Of a DNA stretch of 64,000 nt, positions 29,514 to 39,683 are shown piece by piece. The stretch lies in assembly GCA_017305935.1 (NCBI GenBank), contig JAFKJU010000016.1, forward strand, positions 124,001-188,000, written 5' to 3'. The stretch is from Hyphomicrobiales bacterium. Its GTDB lineage: Bacteria; Pseudomonadota; Alphaproteobacteria; Rhizobiales; Rhizobiaceae. Under the pieces are notes generated by a model. The model saw only the letters and a list, made by a program, of their open reading frames with translations. It had not been told where the DNA came from and did not search any database. Each line of letters opens with the position of its first letter. The stretch's first letter is position 1. The position numbers were made by a program, and so were the translations under genes.

Positions 29514-29604
29514 GGCGTTCGGCCCCAATGGTCGGCGCGACTGACGCTTTCCGATTTTCAGACACCCTTTTACGCGCCCTCAATCGGGCGCCCGATGGCA
29601 GATC

Positions 29605-32511
29605 ATGACCGAGACCGCTGACAAGAACGACTATTCCTCGACCCTCTTTCTTCCGCAGACCGATTTCCCGATGCGCGCCGGCCTGCCGCAGAAGGAGCCG
29701 GAAACGGTGGCCCGCTGGCAGAAGATGGGGCTTTACAAGCAGCTGCGCGCCTCCGCCGCCGGCCGCGACAAATTCGTGCTGCATGACGGCCCGCCCTATG
29801 CCAACGGCAACATCCATATCGGCCATGCGCTGAACAAGATCCTCAAGGACGTCATCACCCGCTCGTTCCAGATGCGCGGCCGCGACGCCAATTACGTGCC
29901 CGGCTGGGATTGCCACGGCCTGCCGATCGAATGGAAGATCGAGGAAAAATACCGCGAGAAGGGCAAGAACAAGGACGAGGTGCCGATCAACGAATTCCGC
30001 AGGGAATGCCGTGAATTCGCCGCCCACTGGATCAAGATCCAGTCCGAGGAGTTCAAGCGCTTGGGCATCGAGGGCGACTTCGACAATCCCTACACGACGA
30101 TGAACTTCCACGCCGAGGCGCGCATCGCCGGCGAACTGCTGAAGATCGCCAAATCCGGCCAGCTCTATCGCGGCTCCAAGCCGATCATGTGGTCTGTGGT
30201 CGAGCGCACGGCGCTGGCCGAAGCGGAAGTCGAATATCAGGATTACGAATCCGACACGATCTGGGTGAAATTCCCGGTAACTGAGGGCGCCGCCGATTTC
30301 GCCGGCGCTTCCGTCGTCATCTGGACGACCACGCCCTGGACCATCCCCGGCAACCGCGCCATCTCCTTCTCGTCGCGTTTCGGTTACGGCCTCTATGAGG
30401 TGACCGCCGCCGAGAATGATTTCGGCCCGCAGCCCGGCGAAAAGCTGATCTTCGCCAGGAAACTCGCCGAGGAATGCGCCGCCAAGGCCAAGGTGACGCT
30501 CGCTCTCGTTCGCGACGTGACGGCCGAGGAGCTGGCCAGGCTCGTCTGCGCCCATCCGCTGGCCTCGCTCGGCTATGACTTCCAGGTGCCGCTCCTCGAC
30601 GGCGATCATGTCACCGACGATGCCGGCACGGGTTTCGTCCACACCGCCCCCGGCCATGGTCGCGAGGACTTCGACGCCTGGACGCACCACGCTCGCGCTC
30701 TCGAAGCGCGCGGCATCTCGGCGAAAATCCCGTTCACCGTCGACGATGCCGGTTTCTACACCGCCGATGCTCCCGGCTTCGGCCCGGAAGCGGAAGGCGG
30801 TGCCGCCCGCGTCATCGACGACAACGGCAAGAAGGGCGACGCCAACAAGCGCGTCATCGAGGCGCTGATCGCCGCCAAAAACCTGTTTGCGCGTGGCCGC
30901 CTGAAGCACACCTATCCGCATAGCTGGCGTTCCAAGAAGCCGGTGATCTTCCGCAACACGCCGCAATGGTTCGTCTACATGGACAAGGAACTCGGCGACG
31001 GCACCACGCTGCGCTCGCGCGCTCTGAACGCCATCGACGAGACCCGCTTCGTGCCCGGCGCCGGCCAGAACCGCCTGCGCGCCATGATCGAGAACCGCCC
31101 GGACTGGGTTCTTTCGCGCCAGCGCGCCTGGGGCGTGCCGATCTGCGTCTTCGTCAATGCCGGCGGCGAGATCCTGCAGGACGAGGCGGTCAATGCCCGC
31201 ATCCTTGATGCCTTCGAGGCCGAAGGCGCCGACGCCTGGTTCGCCGATGGCGCCAAGGAGCGTTTCCTCGAAGGCCGTTCCGACCGGGACGAGTGGACGC
31301 AGGTGCGCGACATCCTCGACGTCTGGTTCGACTCGGGCTCGACCCATACCTTCACGCTGGAGGATCGCCCGGACCTGAAATGGCCGGCCGACGTCTATCT
31401 CGAAGGTTCCGACCAGCATCGCGGCTGGTTCCATTCCTCGCTGCTGGAATCGGCGGCGACGCGTGGCCGCGCGCCCTATGACACCGTCATCACCCATGGT
31501 TTCACCATGGACGAGCACGGCCGCAAGATGTCGAAGTCGCTCGGCAACACGGTCCTGCCGCAGGACGTGATGAAGGAATCCGGCGCCGATATCCTGCGCC
31601 TCTGGGTCATGACCACCGATTACTGGGAAGACCAGCGCCTCGGCAAGACGATCATCCAGACCAATATCGACGCCTATCGCAAGCTGCGCAACACCATCCG
31701 CTGGATGCTCGGCACGCTGGCCCACGATACCGGCGAGGACATCGCCTATGCCGAGCTGCCGGAACTTGAAAAGCTGATGCTGCATCGCCTGGCCGGGCTC
31801 GACCGGCTGGTGCGCGACGGCTACGACGCCTTCGATTTCAAGCGCATCACCCGCGCGCTGATCGATTTCTCCAATGTCGAGCTTTCGGCCTTCTATTTCG
31901 ACATCCGCAAGGATGCGCTCTATTGCGACGCCCCGTCGAGCCTGCGCCGCCGGGCAAGCCTTGCGGTCATCCGCAAGCTGTTCGAATGCCTGGTGACGTG
32001 GCTCGCGCCGATGTTGCCCTTCACCACGGAGGAAGCCTGGCTGTCGCTGAAGCCGGATGCGGTCTCGGTGCATCTGGAGCAGTTCCCGGCCGTGCCCGCC
32101 GAATGGAACGATGCAGGCCTGGAAGCGAAGTGGGACAAGATCCGCGAGGTCCGCAAGGTCGTGACCGGCGCGCTGGAAATCGAGCGCAAGGACAAGCGTA
32201 TCGGCTCCTCGCTGGAGGCGGCACCCGTTGTCTACATCACGGACAAGGATCTGCTGGCGGCACTGGAAGGCCAGGATTTCGAGGAAATCTGCATTACCTC
32301 GGGTCTGACCGTGGTCGAGGGCGAGGCCCCGGCCGATGCCTTCCGCCTGTCCGAAGTGCCCGGCGTCGGCGTCGAGCCGAAGCGGGCGGAAGGGCGCAAA
32401 TGCGCCCGCTCGTGGCGGATCACGGCCGATGTCGGCTCCGATCCCGACTATCCGGACGTCTCGGCGCGCGACGCCGAGGCGCTGCGCGAGCTGGCTGCGC
32501 GCGCACGGTAA
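29605..32511 (+). CDS. ileS: Isoleucyl-tRNA synthetase
   Basis: This class I synthetase charges tRNA-Ile, with an editing domain for valine. The 968-residue protein has HIGH at residues 71-74, the editing domain with [14 protein letters not shown], the [10 protein letters not shown] motif, and KMSKS at residues 641-645, then the anticodon-binding domain. The C-terminal zinc-finger region is reduced: RKCARSWRI keeps one cysteine and SARDAEAL replaces the last Cys pair. This is typical of related alphaproteobacterial enzymes as far as I recall. A GCGCCC/GGGCGC hairpin (about 29574-29592) precedes the ATG, with no clear Shine-Dalgarno site. Confidence 0.96.
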   Translation: MTETADKNDYSSTLFLPQTDFPMRAGLPQKEPETVARWQKMGLYKQLRASAAGRDKFVLHDGPPYANGNIHIGHALNKILKDVITRSFQMRGRDANYVPGWDCHGLPIEWKIEEKYREKGKNKDEVPINEFRRECREFAAHWIKIQSEEFKRLGIEGDFDNPYTTMNFHAEARIAGELLKIAKSGQLYRGSKPIMWSVVERTALAEAEVEYQDYESDTIWVKFPVTEGAADFAGASVVIWTTTPWTIPGNRAISFSSRFGYGLYEVTAAENDFGPQPGEKLIFARKLAEECAAKAKVTLALVRDVTAEELARLVCAHPLASLGYDFQVPLLDGDHVTDDAGTGFVHTAPGHGREDFDAWTHHARALEARGISAKIPFTVDDAGFYTADAPGFGPEAEGGAARVIDDNGKKGDANKRVIEALIAAKNLFARGRLKHTYPHSWRSKKPVIFRNTPQWFVYMDKELGDGTTLRSRALNAIDETRFVPGAGQNRLRAMIENRPDWVLSRQRAWGVPICVFVNAGGEILQDEAVNARILDAFEAEGADAWFADGAKERFLEGRSDRDEWTQVRDILDVWFDSGSTHTFTLEDRPDLKWPADVYLEGSDQHRGWFHSSLLESAATRGRAPYDTVITHGFTMDEHGRKMSKSLGNTVLPQDVMKESGADILRLWVMTTDYWEDQRLGKTIIQTNIDAYRKLRNTIRWMLGTLAHDTGEDIAYAELPELEKLMLHRLAGLDRLVRDGYDAFDFKRITRALIDFSNVELSAFYFDIRKDALYCDAPSSLRRRASLAVIRKLFECLVTWLAPMLPFTTEEAWLSLKPDAVSVHLEQFPAVPAEWNDAGLEAKWDKIREVRKVVTGALEIERKDKRIGSSLEAAPVVYITDKDLLAALEGQDFEEICITSGLTVVEGEAPADAFRLSEVPGVGVEPKRAEGRKCARSWRITADVGSDPDYPDVSARDAEALRELAARAR

Positions 32512-32656
32512 AGACTCTGGAAACTCTGCCGGATGAATTGCTCTTTGGCGGTTCATCCGGTATTGCTGCCTGAAAATGGCCGGATTTCTCGGGCAAGCGC
32601 CAGAAAACGGGGATACGGCAAGACCTGTTCGAACCGGCGTGGCTGGAAGGGTAAGC

Positions 32657-33277
32657 ATGAAGATCAAGCATGAGTTTCGAGTGGCCGCCGGCTTCGCGGC
32701 GCTGATGGGCGCCTGCCTGTCGCTCACCGGCTGCATGTCGAGCCCCACCTACGGCACCGACAAGACGGCGGCCGAGCAGCTTGTCGACGACCTCAGCTCG
32801 GCGGTAACCGTCGGCAGCTCCAAGCCGAAGAACAACATTGCCTATAGCCCGCGCCCGGGCCTTGTTTTGCCCAAGGACAAGCAGCAGGCGGCGCTGGTCG
32901 CGCCGCAGCAGTCGGTGGCCGGCAAGGACAATCCGCAATGGGTGGAATCGCCGGAGGAAACCCGTTCGCGCCTCGTCGCCGAAGCGGACGAGAACAAGAA
33001 CAAGCCGCACTACCGCTCGCCGCTCGCCACCACCGGCGCCAATGGCCGGGCGCTGTCTGACAAGGAGCAGCAGGCCGCCTATCGCGCCGCGCGCGCCGAA
33101 CAGAACGGCGCCTATGAGGAGCGCCGTTTCCTCTCCGATCCGCCGAGCAAGTATCGCGCTGCCGATCCGGCAGCCCTGACCGATCTCGGCGAGCCGGAAA
33201 AGGCCAAGGAAAAGCGCCGCAAGAAGGCCGCCGTTTCCGATAAGCAGGATTCGAGCTGGTGGGTTCCCTTCCAGTAA
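32657..33277 (+). CDS. Lipoprotein of unknown function
   Basis: This 206-residue protein has an N-terminal signal with a lipobox (LSLTGC, Cys about residue 24), so it is predicted to be lipidated after export. The mature part is hydrophilic, rich in Lys/Glu/Ala, and ends with WWVPFQ. No domain is recognised. The ATG at 32657 follows GGAAGGGTAAGC. It lies 145 bp after ileS (with a CCGGATGAA/TTCATCCGG dyad between) and is followed by a strong terminator. Confidence 0.75.
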   Translation: MKIKHEFRVAAGFAALMGACLSLTGCMSSPTYGTDKTAAEQLVDDLSSAVTVGSSKPKNNIAYSPRPGLVLPKDKQQAALVAPQQSVAGKDNPQWVESPEETRSRLVAEADENKNKPHYRSPLATTGANGRALSDKEQQAAYRAARAEQNGAYEERRFLSDPPSKYRAADPAALTDLGEPEKAKEKRRKKAAVSDKQDSSWWVPFQ

Positions 33278-33303
33278 GGATTTGAAATTCATCGGCAAGT
33301 TCT

Positions 33304-33325
33304 GCGGCGCTTCGGCGCCGCTTTT
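33304..33325 (+). terminator. UUCG-loop intrinsic terminator
   Basis: A GCGGCGC stem, TTCG tetraloop, GCGCCGC and four T follow. It sits 26 bp after the lipoprotein stop and is one of the cleanest terminators in the window. Confidence 0.93.
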
Positions 33326-33377
33326 CGTTGGGGCATTTCCATGAAAATGCACGAAGACAAAAAGACGGGGTGACGAC

Positions 33378-33887
33378 ATGGATGCGCGTGTAGACGAGAA
33401 GGCAGGCGGCGGGCTGCTGATCCGCGAGGCGGAGCGGGCGGATGCGGCCACGATCCTGCGCTTCGTTCGCGAGCTGGCGATCTACGAGAAGGCCGAACAC
33501 GAGGTGGCGGCGACCGAGGAAACGGTGGCCGAATCGCTGTTCGGCCCGGCCTCGGTGACGCGGGCGCTGATCTGCGAGCGAGACGGTATCGCGATCGGCT
33601 TCGCCGTCTGGTTCTTCAGCTATTCCACATGGCTCGCGAAGAACGGCCTTTATCTCGAAGACCTCTATGTGACGCCGGATGCGCGTGGTTCCGGCGCCGG
33701 CAAGGCGCTGATGAAGCGGCTCGCCCGCATCGCCGTCGAAAACGGCTGCGGCCGTTTCGAATGGAGCGTGCTCGACTGGAACGAGCCGGCCATCCGCGTC
33801 TACGACGCCATCGGCGCCGAGCCGCAGGCGGAATGGCTGCGCTACCGCATGGCCGGCGAGGCGCTGAAGGCCTTCTCCGCCGAGTGA
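33378..33887 (+). CDS. GNAT-family N-acetyltransferase
   Basis: This 169-residue protein of the Gcn5-related acetyltransferase fold uses acetyl-CoA. Visible parts are IREAERADAATILRFVREL at the start, LYLEDLYVTPDARGSGAGKALM (acetyl-CoA-binding motif A, residues about 90-112), and WNEPAIRVYDAIGAE near residue 138. The order resembles the spermidine/thialysine acetyltransferase-like GNATs, but the acceptor cannot be named. It is convergent with tadA, with stop codons 2 bp apart. Confidence 0.9.
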   Translation: MDARVDEKAGGGLLIREAERADAATILRFVRELAIYEKAEHEVAATEETVAESLFGPASVTRALICERDGIAIGFAVWFFSYSTWLAKNGLYLEDLYVTPDARGSGAGKALMKRLARIAVENGCGRFEWSVLDWNEPAIRVYDAIGAEPQAEWLRYRMAGEALKAFSAE

Positions 33888-33889
33888 GT

Positions 33890-34348
33890 TTATTCCTCCG
33901 GCCGCCGTCCCGCGAAGAAGTCTTTCAGCAGCGCCGAGGCTTCCTCGGCGCGAAAACCGGAATAGACGTCCGGCGCATGATGACAGGTCGGGCGGGTGTA
34001 GAAGCGCACGCCATTGTCGACCGCGCCGCCCTTGGCATCCTCCGCCCCGTAATAGAGGCGGCGAATGCGGGCAAAGGAAATGGCGGCGGCGCACATGCTG
34101 CAGGGTTCGAGGGTGACATGCAGGTCGGCGCCGTTGAGCCGCTCGTTGCCGAGCAGCCGCGCCGCCTCGCGCAACACGAGGATCTCGGCATGCGCGGTGA
34201 TGTCGTTCAACTCGCGGGTGCGGTTTCCGGCGCGCGCCAGCGGCCGGCCATCGAGCACCAGCACGGCGCCGACGGGGATTTCGCCGCGTTCGCCGGCGGC
34301 TTTGGCCTCCTCCAGCGCCATCCGCATGAATTGATTTGTCGGCGGCAT
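33890..34348 (-). CDS. tadA: tRNA-specific adenosine deaminase TadA
   Basis: This enzyme deaminates A34 of tRNA-Arg(ACG) to inosine in the anticodon. The 152-residue cytidine-deaminase-fold protein has the zinc-binding and catalytic motif HAE (His about residue 53, Glu 55) and PCSMC about residue 82, plus the family ending HHAPDVYSGF. It is divergent from the pseudouridine synthase gene, so two RNA-modifying enzymes share one intergenic region. Confidence 0.94.
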   Translation of the reverse strand: MPPTNQFMRMALEEAKAAGERGEIPVGAVLVLDGRPLARAGNRTRELNDITAHAEILVLREAARLLGNERLNGADLHVTLEPCSMCAAAISFARIRRLYYGAEDAKGGAVDNGVRFYTRPTCHHAPDVYSGFRAEEASALLKDFFAGRRPEE

Positions 34349-34416
34349 GCCTCTATTTCCCTCTTAACCGAAGCCGCGCGACCTGATACGACAGCCAAAA
34401 CCAAGGCAAACAGCAA

Positions 34417-36390
34417 ATGACTTTCAAAGACAAGCCCCAGCGGGGCGGGGCGAAGCGTCCCGGCAGCGACAAGAAGCACGGCGAGCGGAGCGTCAAATCC
34501 GCCGCAAAGGGCGCGGAGCGTCCGGCTAAGAGTTTTTCGGCCAAGCCGAAGGCGGAGGATGCCGCCCCCGCATCCGACAAGGCGGAGCGCATTTCCAAGC
34601 TGATCGCGCGCGCCGGCGTCGCCTCGCGCCGCGATGTCGAGCGGATGATCATGGAAGGCCGGGTGAAGCTGAACGGCAAGGTGCTGGACACGCCGGTCGT
34701 CAATGCGACGCTCGCCGACCGCATCGAGGTCGACGACATGCCGATCCGCGGCATCGAGCGCACCCGTCTCTGGCTCTATCACAAGCCGGCCGGTCTCGTG
34801 ACCACCAATGCCGATCCCGAGGGTCGCCCGACCGTCTTCGACAACCTGCCGGAAGGCTTGCCGCGCGTCATGTCCGTCGGCCGCCTCGACATCAACACCG
34901 AAGGCCTGCTGCTGCTGACCAATGACGGCGGCCTCGCCCGCGTGCTCGAGCTGCCGGCGACCGGCTGGCTGCGCCGCTACCGCGTGCGCGCCCATGGCGC
35001 CATCGACCAGGCGGCGCTCGACAGGCTCAAGGACGGCATTGCCGTCGACGGTGTGCTCTATGGCGGCATCGAGGCGACCCTCGACCGCACGCAAGGACAC
35101 AATGTCTGGATCACCATGGGCCTGCGCGAAGGCAAGAACCGCGAGATCAAGAACGTGCTCGGCGCCATCGGCCTCGAGGTCAACCGCCTGATCCGCATTT
35201 CCTATGGCCCGTTCCAGCTCGCCGACTTGCCGGAGGCGCAGGCGCTGGAAGTGCGCGGCAAGACGCTGCGCGACCAGCTCGGCCCCCGCCTGATTGCCGA
35301 TTCCAACGCCAATTTCGAAGCGCCGATCTACGAAGCGGAGAAGGCGGAAGAGGAAGAACGGGCCCCGGCCGGCTGGAAGGCCGAACGCGCCGACAGGCCG
35401 CGTGGCGACAAATCCCGTGACGAGGGGCCGCGCGGCGAAAAACCCTATCGCGAAAAGCCCGGTGACCGCCGCGAAAAGGCGCTTGGACGCCTCGACACCC
35501 GCCGCGAGGAGCGTGGTGAAAAACGTTTCGGCGGTGATCGCGACCAGAAATTCGGCGGCGACCGCGAAAAGCGCAGCGCCCCCCTGGCGCGTCCGCGCAC
35601 CTCCAATGTCTGGATGGCGCCCGGCGCCCGGCCCGTGGCCGAAAAGGCCGCCAAGCAGGGTGGCGAGGCCGCGACCGAGAAGCGCGCGCCGCGTCCGCGC
35701 CCCGAAGGCGCGCCGGCCACCAAGCGTTTCGGCCGTACCAAGGATGGCCAGCCCACCCGCACCACGACCAAGCACGATCCCGACCGCAAGGGCGGCGGAA
35801 GGCCGATGACGCGTGGCGCCGCTGCCGGCCCGCGCGTGCTGGTCAATCGCGCCGAGGAAGACCGCGACTGGATCCGCGCCGAGGCGCCGGCCCCGCGCAG
35901 CCGCGACGAGGCCGACGCCCCGCGCCGTGGCCGCGATTTCGGCGACCGCAAGCCCCGTGATTTTGGCGATCGCCCGCCGCGTGGCGACTTCGGCGACCGC
36001 AAGCCGCGGGATTTTGGTGACCGAAAGCCGCGCGAATTCGACGATCGCAAGCCGCGCGGCGAGCGCTCCTTTGGTGACGGCGAGCGTCCCGCCCGTTCGT
36101 TCCGCAGCGACCGCCCCGAGGGTGGCGAGCGCCCGTTCCGCTCGGACAAGCCGTTCAAGAGCCGGGAAGGCGCGGGCAGCGGCAAGCCCTTTGGCGGCAA
36201 GCCTGGCGGTGGGAAATCCTTTGGCGGCAAACCGGGTGGCGGAAAGTCATCTGGCGGCAAGCCCGGCGCGGGCAAGCCGCGCTCGGACCGTCCTTCGGGC
36301 GGGGATCGCCCCTTCGGCGGCAAGCCGGGCGGTGGCAGAGGCAATGGCGGCGGAAAGGGCATGACGCGCGGTGCGGATCGTCGGCGGTGA
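34417..36390 (+). CDS. RluB/RsuA-family pseudouridine synthase with a long repetitive C-terminal tail
   Basis: This predicted 23S/16S rRNA pseudouridine synthase has 657 residues, more than twice the usual length. An S4 RNA-binding domain spans about residues 55-115, and the catalytic domain holds the GRLDINTEG motif (catalytic Asp about 157) and GKNREIKN near residue 244. From about residue 310 the protein is a low-complexity Arg/Gly/Asp/Lys-rich tail. It holds repeats of DFGDRKPR (nucleotides about 35935-36060) and GGKPGGGKS (about 36180-36270). Alphaproteobacterial homologues do carry such tails, but this one is long. It overlaps rsmD by 20 bp. Confidence 0.9.
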   Translation: MTFKDKPQRGGAKRPGSDKKHGERSVKSAAKGAERPAKSFSAKPKAEDAAPASDKAERISKLIARAGVASRRDVERMIMEGRVKLNGKVLDTPVVNATLADRIEVDDMPIRGIERTRLWLYHKPAGLVTTNADPEGRPTVFDNLPEGLPRVMSVGRLDINTEGLLLLTNDGGLARVLELPATGWLRRYRVRAHGAIDQAALDRLKDGIAVDGVLYGGIEATLDRTQGHNVWITMGLREGKNREIKNVLGAIGLEVNRLIRISYGPFQLADLPEAQALEVRGKTLRDQLGPRLIADSNANFEAPIYEAEKAEEEERAPAGWKAERADRPRGDKSRDEGPRGEKPYREKPGDRREKALGRLDTRREERGEKRFGGDRDQKFGGDREKRSAPLARPRTSNVWMAPGARPVAEKAAKQGGEAATEKRAPRPRPEGAPATKRFGRTKDGQPTRTTTKHDPDRKGGGRPMTRGAAAGPRVLVNRAEEDRDWIRAEAPAPRSRDEADAPRRGRDFGDRKPRDFGDRPPRGDFGDRKPRDFGDRKPREFDDRKPRGERSFGDGERPARSFRSDRPEGGERPFRSDKPFKSREGAGSGKPFGGKPGGGKSFGGKPGGGKSSGGKPGAGKPRSDRPSGGDRPFGGKPGGGRGNGGGKGMTRGADRRR

Positions 36391-36928
36391 ATTTCGGGGC
36401 CGCGCTCTGGCCACGCCGCAGTCGAATGCCATTCGCCCGACGACGGACCGGACGCGCGAAAGCCTGTTCAATATCCTCTCCCACGCCTACCCGGAAAGCC
36501 TTGACGGCACGCGGGTGATCGACCTGTTCGCCGGCACCGGCGCGGTCGGGCTGGAGGCCCTGTCGCGCGGTTGCCGCCAGGCGCTGTTCGTCGAGAGCAG
36601 CGTCGAGGGGCGGGGCCTGCTCTGGGAAAACATCGAGGCGCTCGGCCTGCATGGCCGGGCCCGCATGCTGCGCCGCGACGCCACCAAGCTTGGCGGCGTC
36701 GGCACGGCCGAGCCGTTTCATCTGCTGTTCGCCGATCCGCCCTATGGCCAGGGCGCCGGCGAGAAGGCCTTCGAGGCGGCGCATACCGGCGGCTGGCTGC
36801 AACCCCAGGCGCTCTGCATCCTCGAAGAGCGCGCCGATGTCGTGCCGGCGCTCAGTGATGCCTTCCGCTTCCTTGAAAACCGCACCTTCGGCGATACGAA
36901 GATGCATTTTTATCGTTACGCGCCGTGA
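36371..36928 (+). CDS. rsmD: 16S rRNA m2G966 methyltransferase RsmD
   Basis: This SAM-dependent enzyme methylates the N2 of G966 in 16S rRNA. The 185-residue protein has the family start MRIVGGEFRGR (from a GTG), RPTTDRTRESLFNIL, motif I DLFAGTGAVGLEALSRG, and the catalytic FADPPYG near residue 118. Its GTG start lies inside the 3' end of the pseudouridine synthase gene and its stop overlaps the patatin start, so these three genes are likely one operon. Confidence 0.93.
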   Translation: MRIVGGEFRGRALATPQSNAIRPTTDRTRESLFNILSHAYPESLDGTRVIDLFAGTGAVGLEALSRGCRQALFVESSVEGRGLLWENIEALGLHGRARMLRRDATKLGGVGTAEPFHLLFADPPYGQGAGEKAFEAAHTGGWLQPQALCILEERADVVPALSDAFRFLENRTFGDTKMHFYRYAP

Positions 36929-37764
36929 CCTGCCCAACGGTAGCCGTCGCCTTCGGCGGCGGCGGCGCGCGCGGTCTCGCCCATATCCACGTCGTCGAGA
37001 CGCTGGATGAGCTCGGCCTCAGCCCGGTGCGCGTCGCCGGCGCTTCCATCGGCGCCATTGTCGGGGCCGGCATGGCGGCGGGCATGCGCGGCGAAGACAT
37101 CCGCGAGCACACGCTTTCCACCCTTGGCCGCAAGGCGGTGGTCGCCCATCGCCTGTGGAGCCTGCGCCCGCCCTCGATGCGCGCGGCCATGGGGCGCGGT
37201 TTCCGCTTGGGGCAGTTCGATCTGGAGCGCATCCTGCGCGCCTTCCTGCCGGCGCAGGTTCCCGGCAGTTTCGAGGCTCTGCCCACCCCGCTGCACGTCT
37301 CCGCCACCGATTATTACGGGCAGCGGGAAGTCGTGCTCGAGGCTGGCGACCTGTTTCCGGCGCTCGCCGCCTCCGCCGCCATTCCGGCGCTGTTCATGCC
37401 GGTGACGGTCGAAGGCCGGATCATGATCGATGGCGGCATCTTCAATCCCGTGCCCTACGAGCACCTGATGCCGCATGCCGATATCGTCATCGGCGTCGAT
37501 GTCGTCGGCGCGCCGGAAGGGGACGGAACCCATGTGCCGAACCGCGTCGACAGCCTGTTCGGCGCCGGTCAGTTGATGATGCAGGCGGCGATTTCCATGA
37601 AGCTGCGGCTGCAGCCGCCGCATATCTTTCTGCGCCCGCCGGTCAACCGTTTCAGGGTGCTCGATTTCATGAAGGCGCGCCAGATTCTGGCCGAAACGGC
37701 GGTCGTCAAGGACGAGCTGAAGCGCGCCCTCGACCTCGAATTCGAAAAGCGGGCCCGCTCATGA
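36925..37764 (+). CDS. Patatin-like phospholipase
   Basis: This lipid hydrolase candidate has 279 residues and a complete Ser-Asp dyad. It carries the oxyanion segment GGGGARG at residues 11-17, nucleophile motif GASIG at 40-44 and DGG near residue 172. No signal peptide is present, so it is likely cytoplasmic or membrane-associated. The GTG start overlaps the rsmD stop (GTGA). Its 3' end overlaps the convergent antiporter gene by six bases. Confidence 0.92.
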   Translation: MTCPTVAVAFGGGGARGLAHIHVVETLDELGLSPVRVAGASIGAIVGAGMAAGMRGEDIREHTLSTLGRKAVVAHRLWSLRPPSMRAAMGRGFRLGQFDLERILRAFLPAQVPGSFEALPTPLHVSATDYYGQREVVLEAGDLFPALAASAAIPALFMPVTVEGRIMIDGGIFNPVPYEHLMPHADIVIGVDVVGAPEGDGTHVPNRVDSLFGAGQLMMQAAISMKLRLQPPHIFLRPPVNRFRVLDFMKARQILAETAVVKDELKRALDLEFEKRARS

Positions 37765-39567
37765 TGCGGCGGCATCCTCGACGGCCGGATCGGGCATTTC
37801 GTCGTAGTCGTCCACCTGGCGTTTCGGCTTGAGCAGCGGCTCCGGCTTGACCGGGCGCGAAAAGAGCATGTGCCGCCCGGCCTGCAGGCCGTCGGTCGCC
37901 TGCAGCACCAGGCGCTCCTCGTCGCGGCGGCGGATGTCGTCGCCGATGGCGGTGGCCTGTTCCTCGCCGAGCCCCAGAGCCTCCAGCGTGCGCCGTCCGA
38001 ACAGCAGACCCGATTCCAGCGTCTCGCGCAATTCGTAATCCACCCCTTGCGCCCGCAGCGAAAGGGTGTGGACGCGGTCGTAGGAGCGGACGAAAAGCTG
38101 GGCCTGCGGAAAATCCGAACGGATCAGCGCCACGATGCGGTCGGTGATTTCCGGCTTGTGGGTGCAGACGGCGATCAGCTTGGCCTTCTCGATGCCGGCG
38201 GCCAGCAGCACGTCCTTGCGGGTGCCGTCGCCGAAATAAATGCGGAAGCCGAAGCTCGAGGCCTGGCGCACGCGGTCGGCCGAGAAATCGATGACGGTGA
38301 CGTCTCGCCCGCCGGCCAGGAGAATTTGCGAGGCGATCTGGCCGAAACGCGAGAAGCCGATCATCAGCACATCGGAGCCGGCGCCCTCGAAATCCTCGTC
38401 CATCTCCTCATGCGCTTCTCCGGTGAGGAAGCGCCGCGACAGGCGCGCCGCCAGTGGCGTCAGCGCCATGGAGAGCGTGACGATGGCCGCGAGCAATGAA
38501 GCGTCGGCATTCGACATCAACGAATGCGCCGCAGCGGTGGTAAACAGCACGAAGCCGAATTCGCCGCCCTGCGGCAGCAGGAAGGCGATGCGCACGGCAT
38601 CGTTATGGCTGGAGCCGCCGGCGCGGCAGACGCCGTAGATCACCAGCCCCTTGAGCAGCATCACCGCCGGCACGGCGATCAGGATCGTCGCCGCCTTGTC
38701 GAGGATGACGGCGAGATCGAGCGACAGGCCGACGCCGATGAAGAACAGGCCGAGCAGAATGCCGCGAAACGGCTCGATATCGGCTTCCAGTTCGTGACGA
38801 TAGGAGGATTCGGCCAGCATCACCCCGGAGAGGAAGGCGCCCATGGCCATCGACAGACCTGCCGCCTGGATCAGCGTCGCGAAGCCGATGACGACGAGCA
38901 GGGCGGCGGCGATCATCACCTCGCGCGCCCCGGTGCGGGCGATGACCTGGAACAGCGGCGTCAGCAGGAAGCGCCCGGCCAGCACCGTCACCGAAACCGC
39001 CGCCACCGCGATGGCGAAGCTTTGCAGCGGCGAGCCGCTGCTGTCCACGCCGCCGTCGAGAATGGTGATCAGCGCCAGAAGCGGCACGATCGCCAGATCC
39101 TGGAACAGCAGGATGCAGAAGGACAATTGCCCGTAGCGGGTATTGAGATCGCCAGATTCGCCGAGGATCTGCAGCGAAAAGGCGGTGGAGGAGAGCGCGA
39201 GGCCGAAACCGGCGACCAGTCCCGCCTTCCACTCGACCCCGAAGACGAGCGCCAGCGCAAACAGCGCCGCGCCGCTCACCAGCACCTGCGCCAGCCCGAT
39301 CCCGAAGATGTCGCGGCGCAATTGCCAGAGCCGCGAGGGTTTCAGCTCCAGGCCGATGACGAACAGCAGGAAGACGACGCCGAGTTCGGCGACGCTCAAT
39401 ATGTCCTCGCCGTCATGGATGAGGCCGAGGAGGGGGCCGATGACGACGCCGGCGGCGAGATAGCCGAGCACGGTGCCGAGCCCCAGCTTCTTGAACAGCG
39501 GCGCGGAAACGACCGCGCCGCCGAGCAGGACAAGGGCTTCGGAAAACACGGGATGGGCGGATGACAT
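37759..39567 (-). CDS. Monovalent cation:proton antiporter-2 (KefB/KefC-like)
   Basis: This inner-membrane potassium efflux type protein has 602 residues. It has about twelve hydrophobic segments of the CPA2 Na/H-exchanger domain (LYLAAGVVIGPLL-like segment; DLAIVPLLALIT), then a TrkA-N/RCK domain from about residue 400. That domain contains the nucleotide-binding SDVLMIGFSRFGQIASQILL and VDYELRETLESG. The ATG at 39567 is family-like; a TTG 29 codons upstream is in frame. No KefF/G-like partner is adjacent. It is convergent with the patatin gene. Confidence 0.92.
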   Translation of the reverse strand: MSSAHPVFSEALVLLGGAVVSAPLFKKLGLGTVLGYLAAGVVIGPLLGLIHDGEDILSVAELGVVFLLFVIGLELKPSRLWQLRRDIFGIGLAQVLVSGAALFALALVFGVEWKAGLVAGFGLALSSTAFSLQILGESGDLNTRYGQLSFCILLFQDLAIVPLLALITILDGGVDSSGSPLQSFAIAVAAVSVTVLAGRFLLTPLFQVIARTGAREVMIAAALLVVIGFATLIQAAGLSMAMGAFLSGVMLAESSYRHELEADIEPFRGILLGLFFIGVGLSLDLAVILDKAATILIAVPAVMLLKGLVIYGVCRAGGSSHNDAVRIAFLLPQGGEFGFVLFTTAAAHSLMSNADASLLAAIVTLSMALTPLAARLSRRFLTGEAHEEMDEDFEGAGSDVLMIGFSRFGQIASQILLAGGRDVTVIDFSADRVRQASSFGFRIYFGDGTRKDVLLAAGIEKAKLIAVCTHKPEITDRIVALIRSDFPQAQLFVRSYDRVHTLSLRAQGVDYELRETLESGLLFGRRTLEALGLGEEQATAIGDDIRRRDEERLVLQATDGLQAGRHMLFSRPVKPEPLLKPKRQVDDYDEMPDPAVEDAAAS

Positions 39568-39683
39568 GGGTTTCGTCTCGTCTGGTATGGCGTCTGCAAG
39601 GGCAGGCGCGGGGGAATCGGCCGCCTTGCCCTTGATGCTTTTGGATGCGCACAATAAATGGAACCGGAACGAAAGGCCAAATC

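Noticed and set aside
29461..32748. A 1,095-codon open frame on the minus strand opposite ileS
   Set aside because: It lies wholly antisense to a conserved gene with intact motifs. Long antisense frames are expected in GC-rich DNA, and the sequence has no family resemblance.
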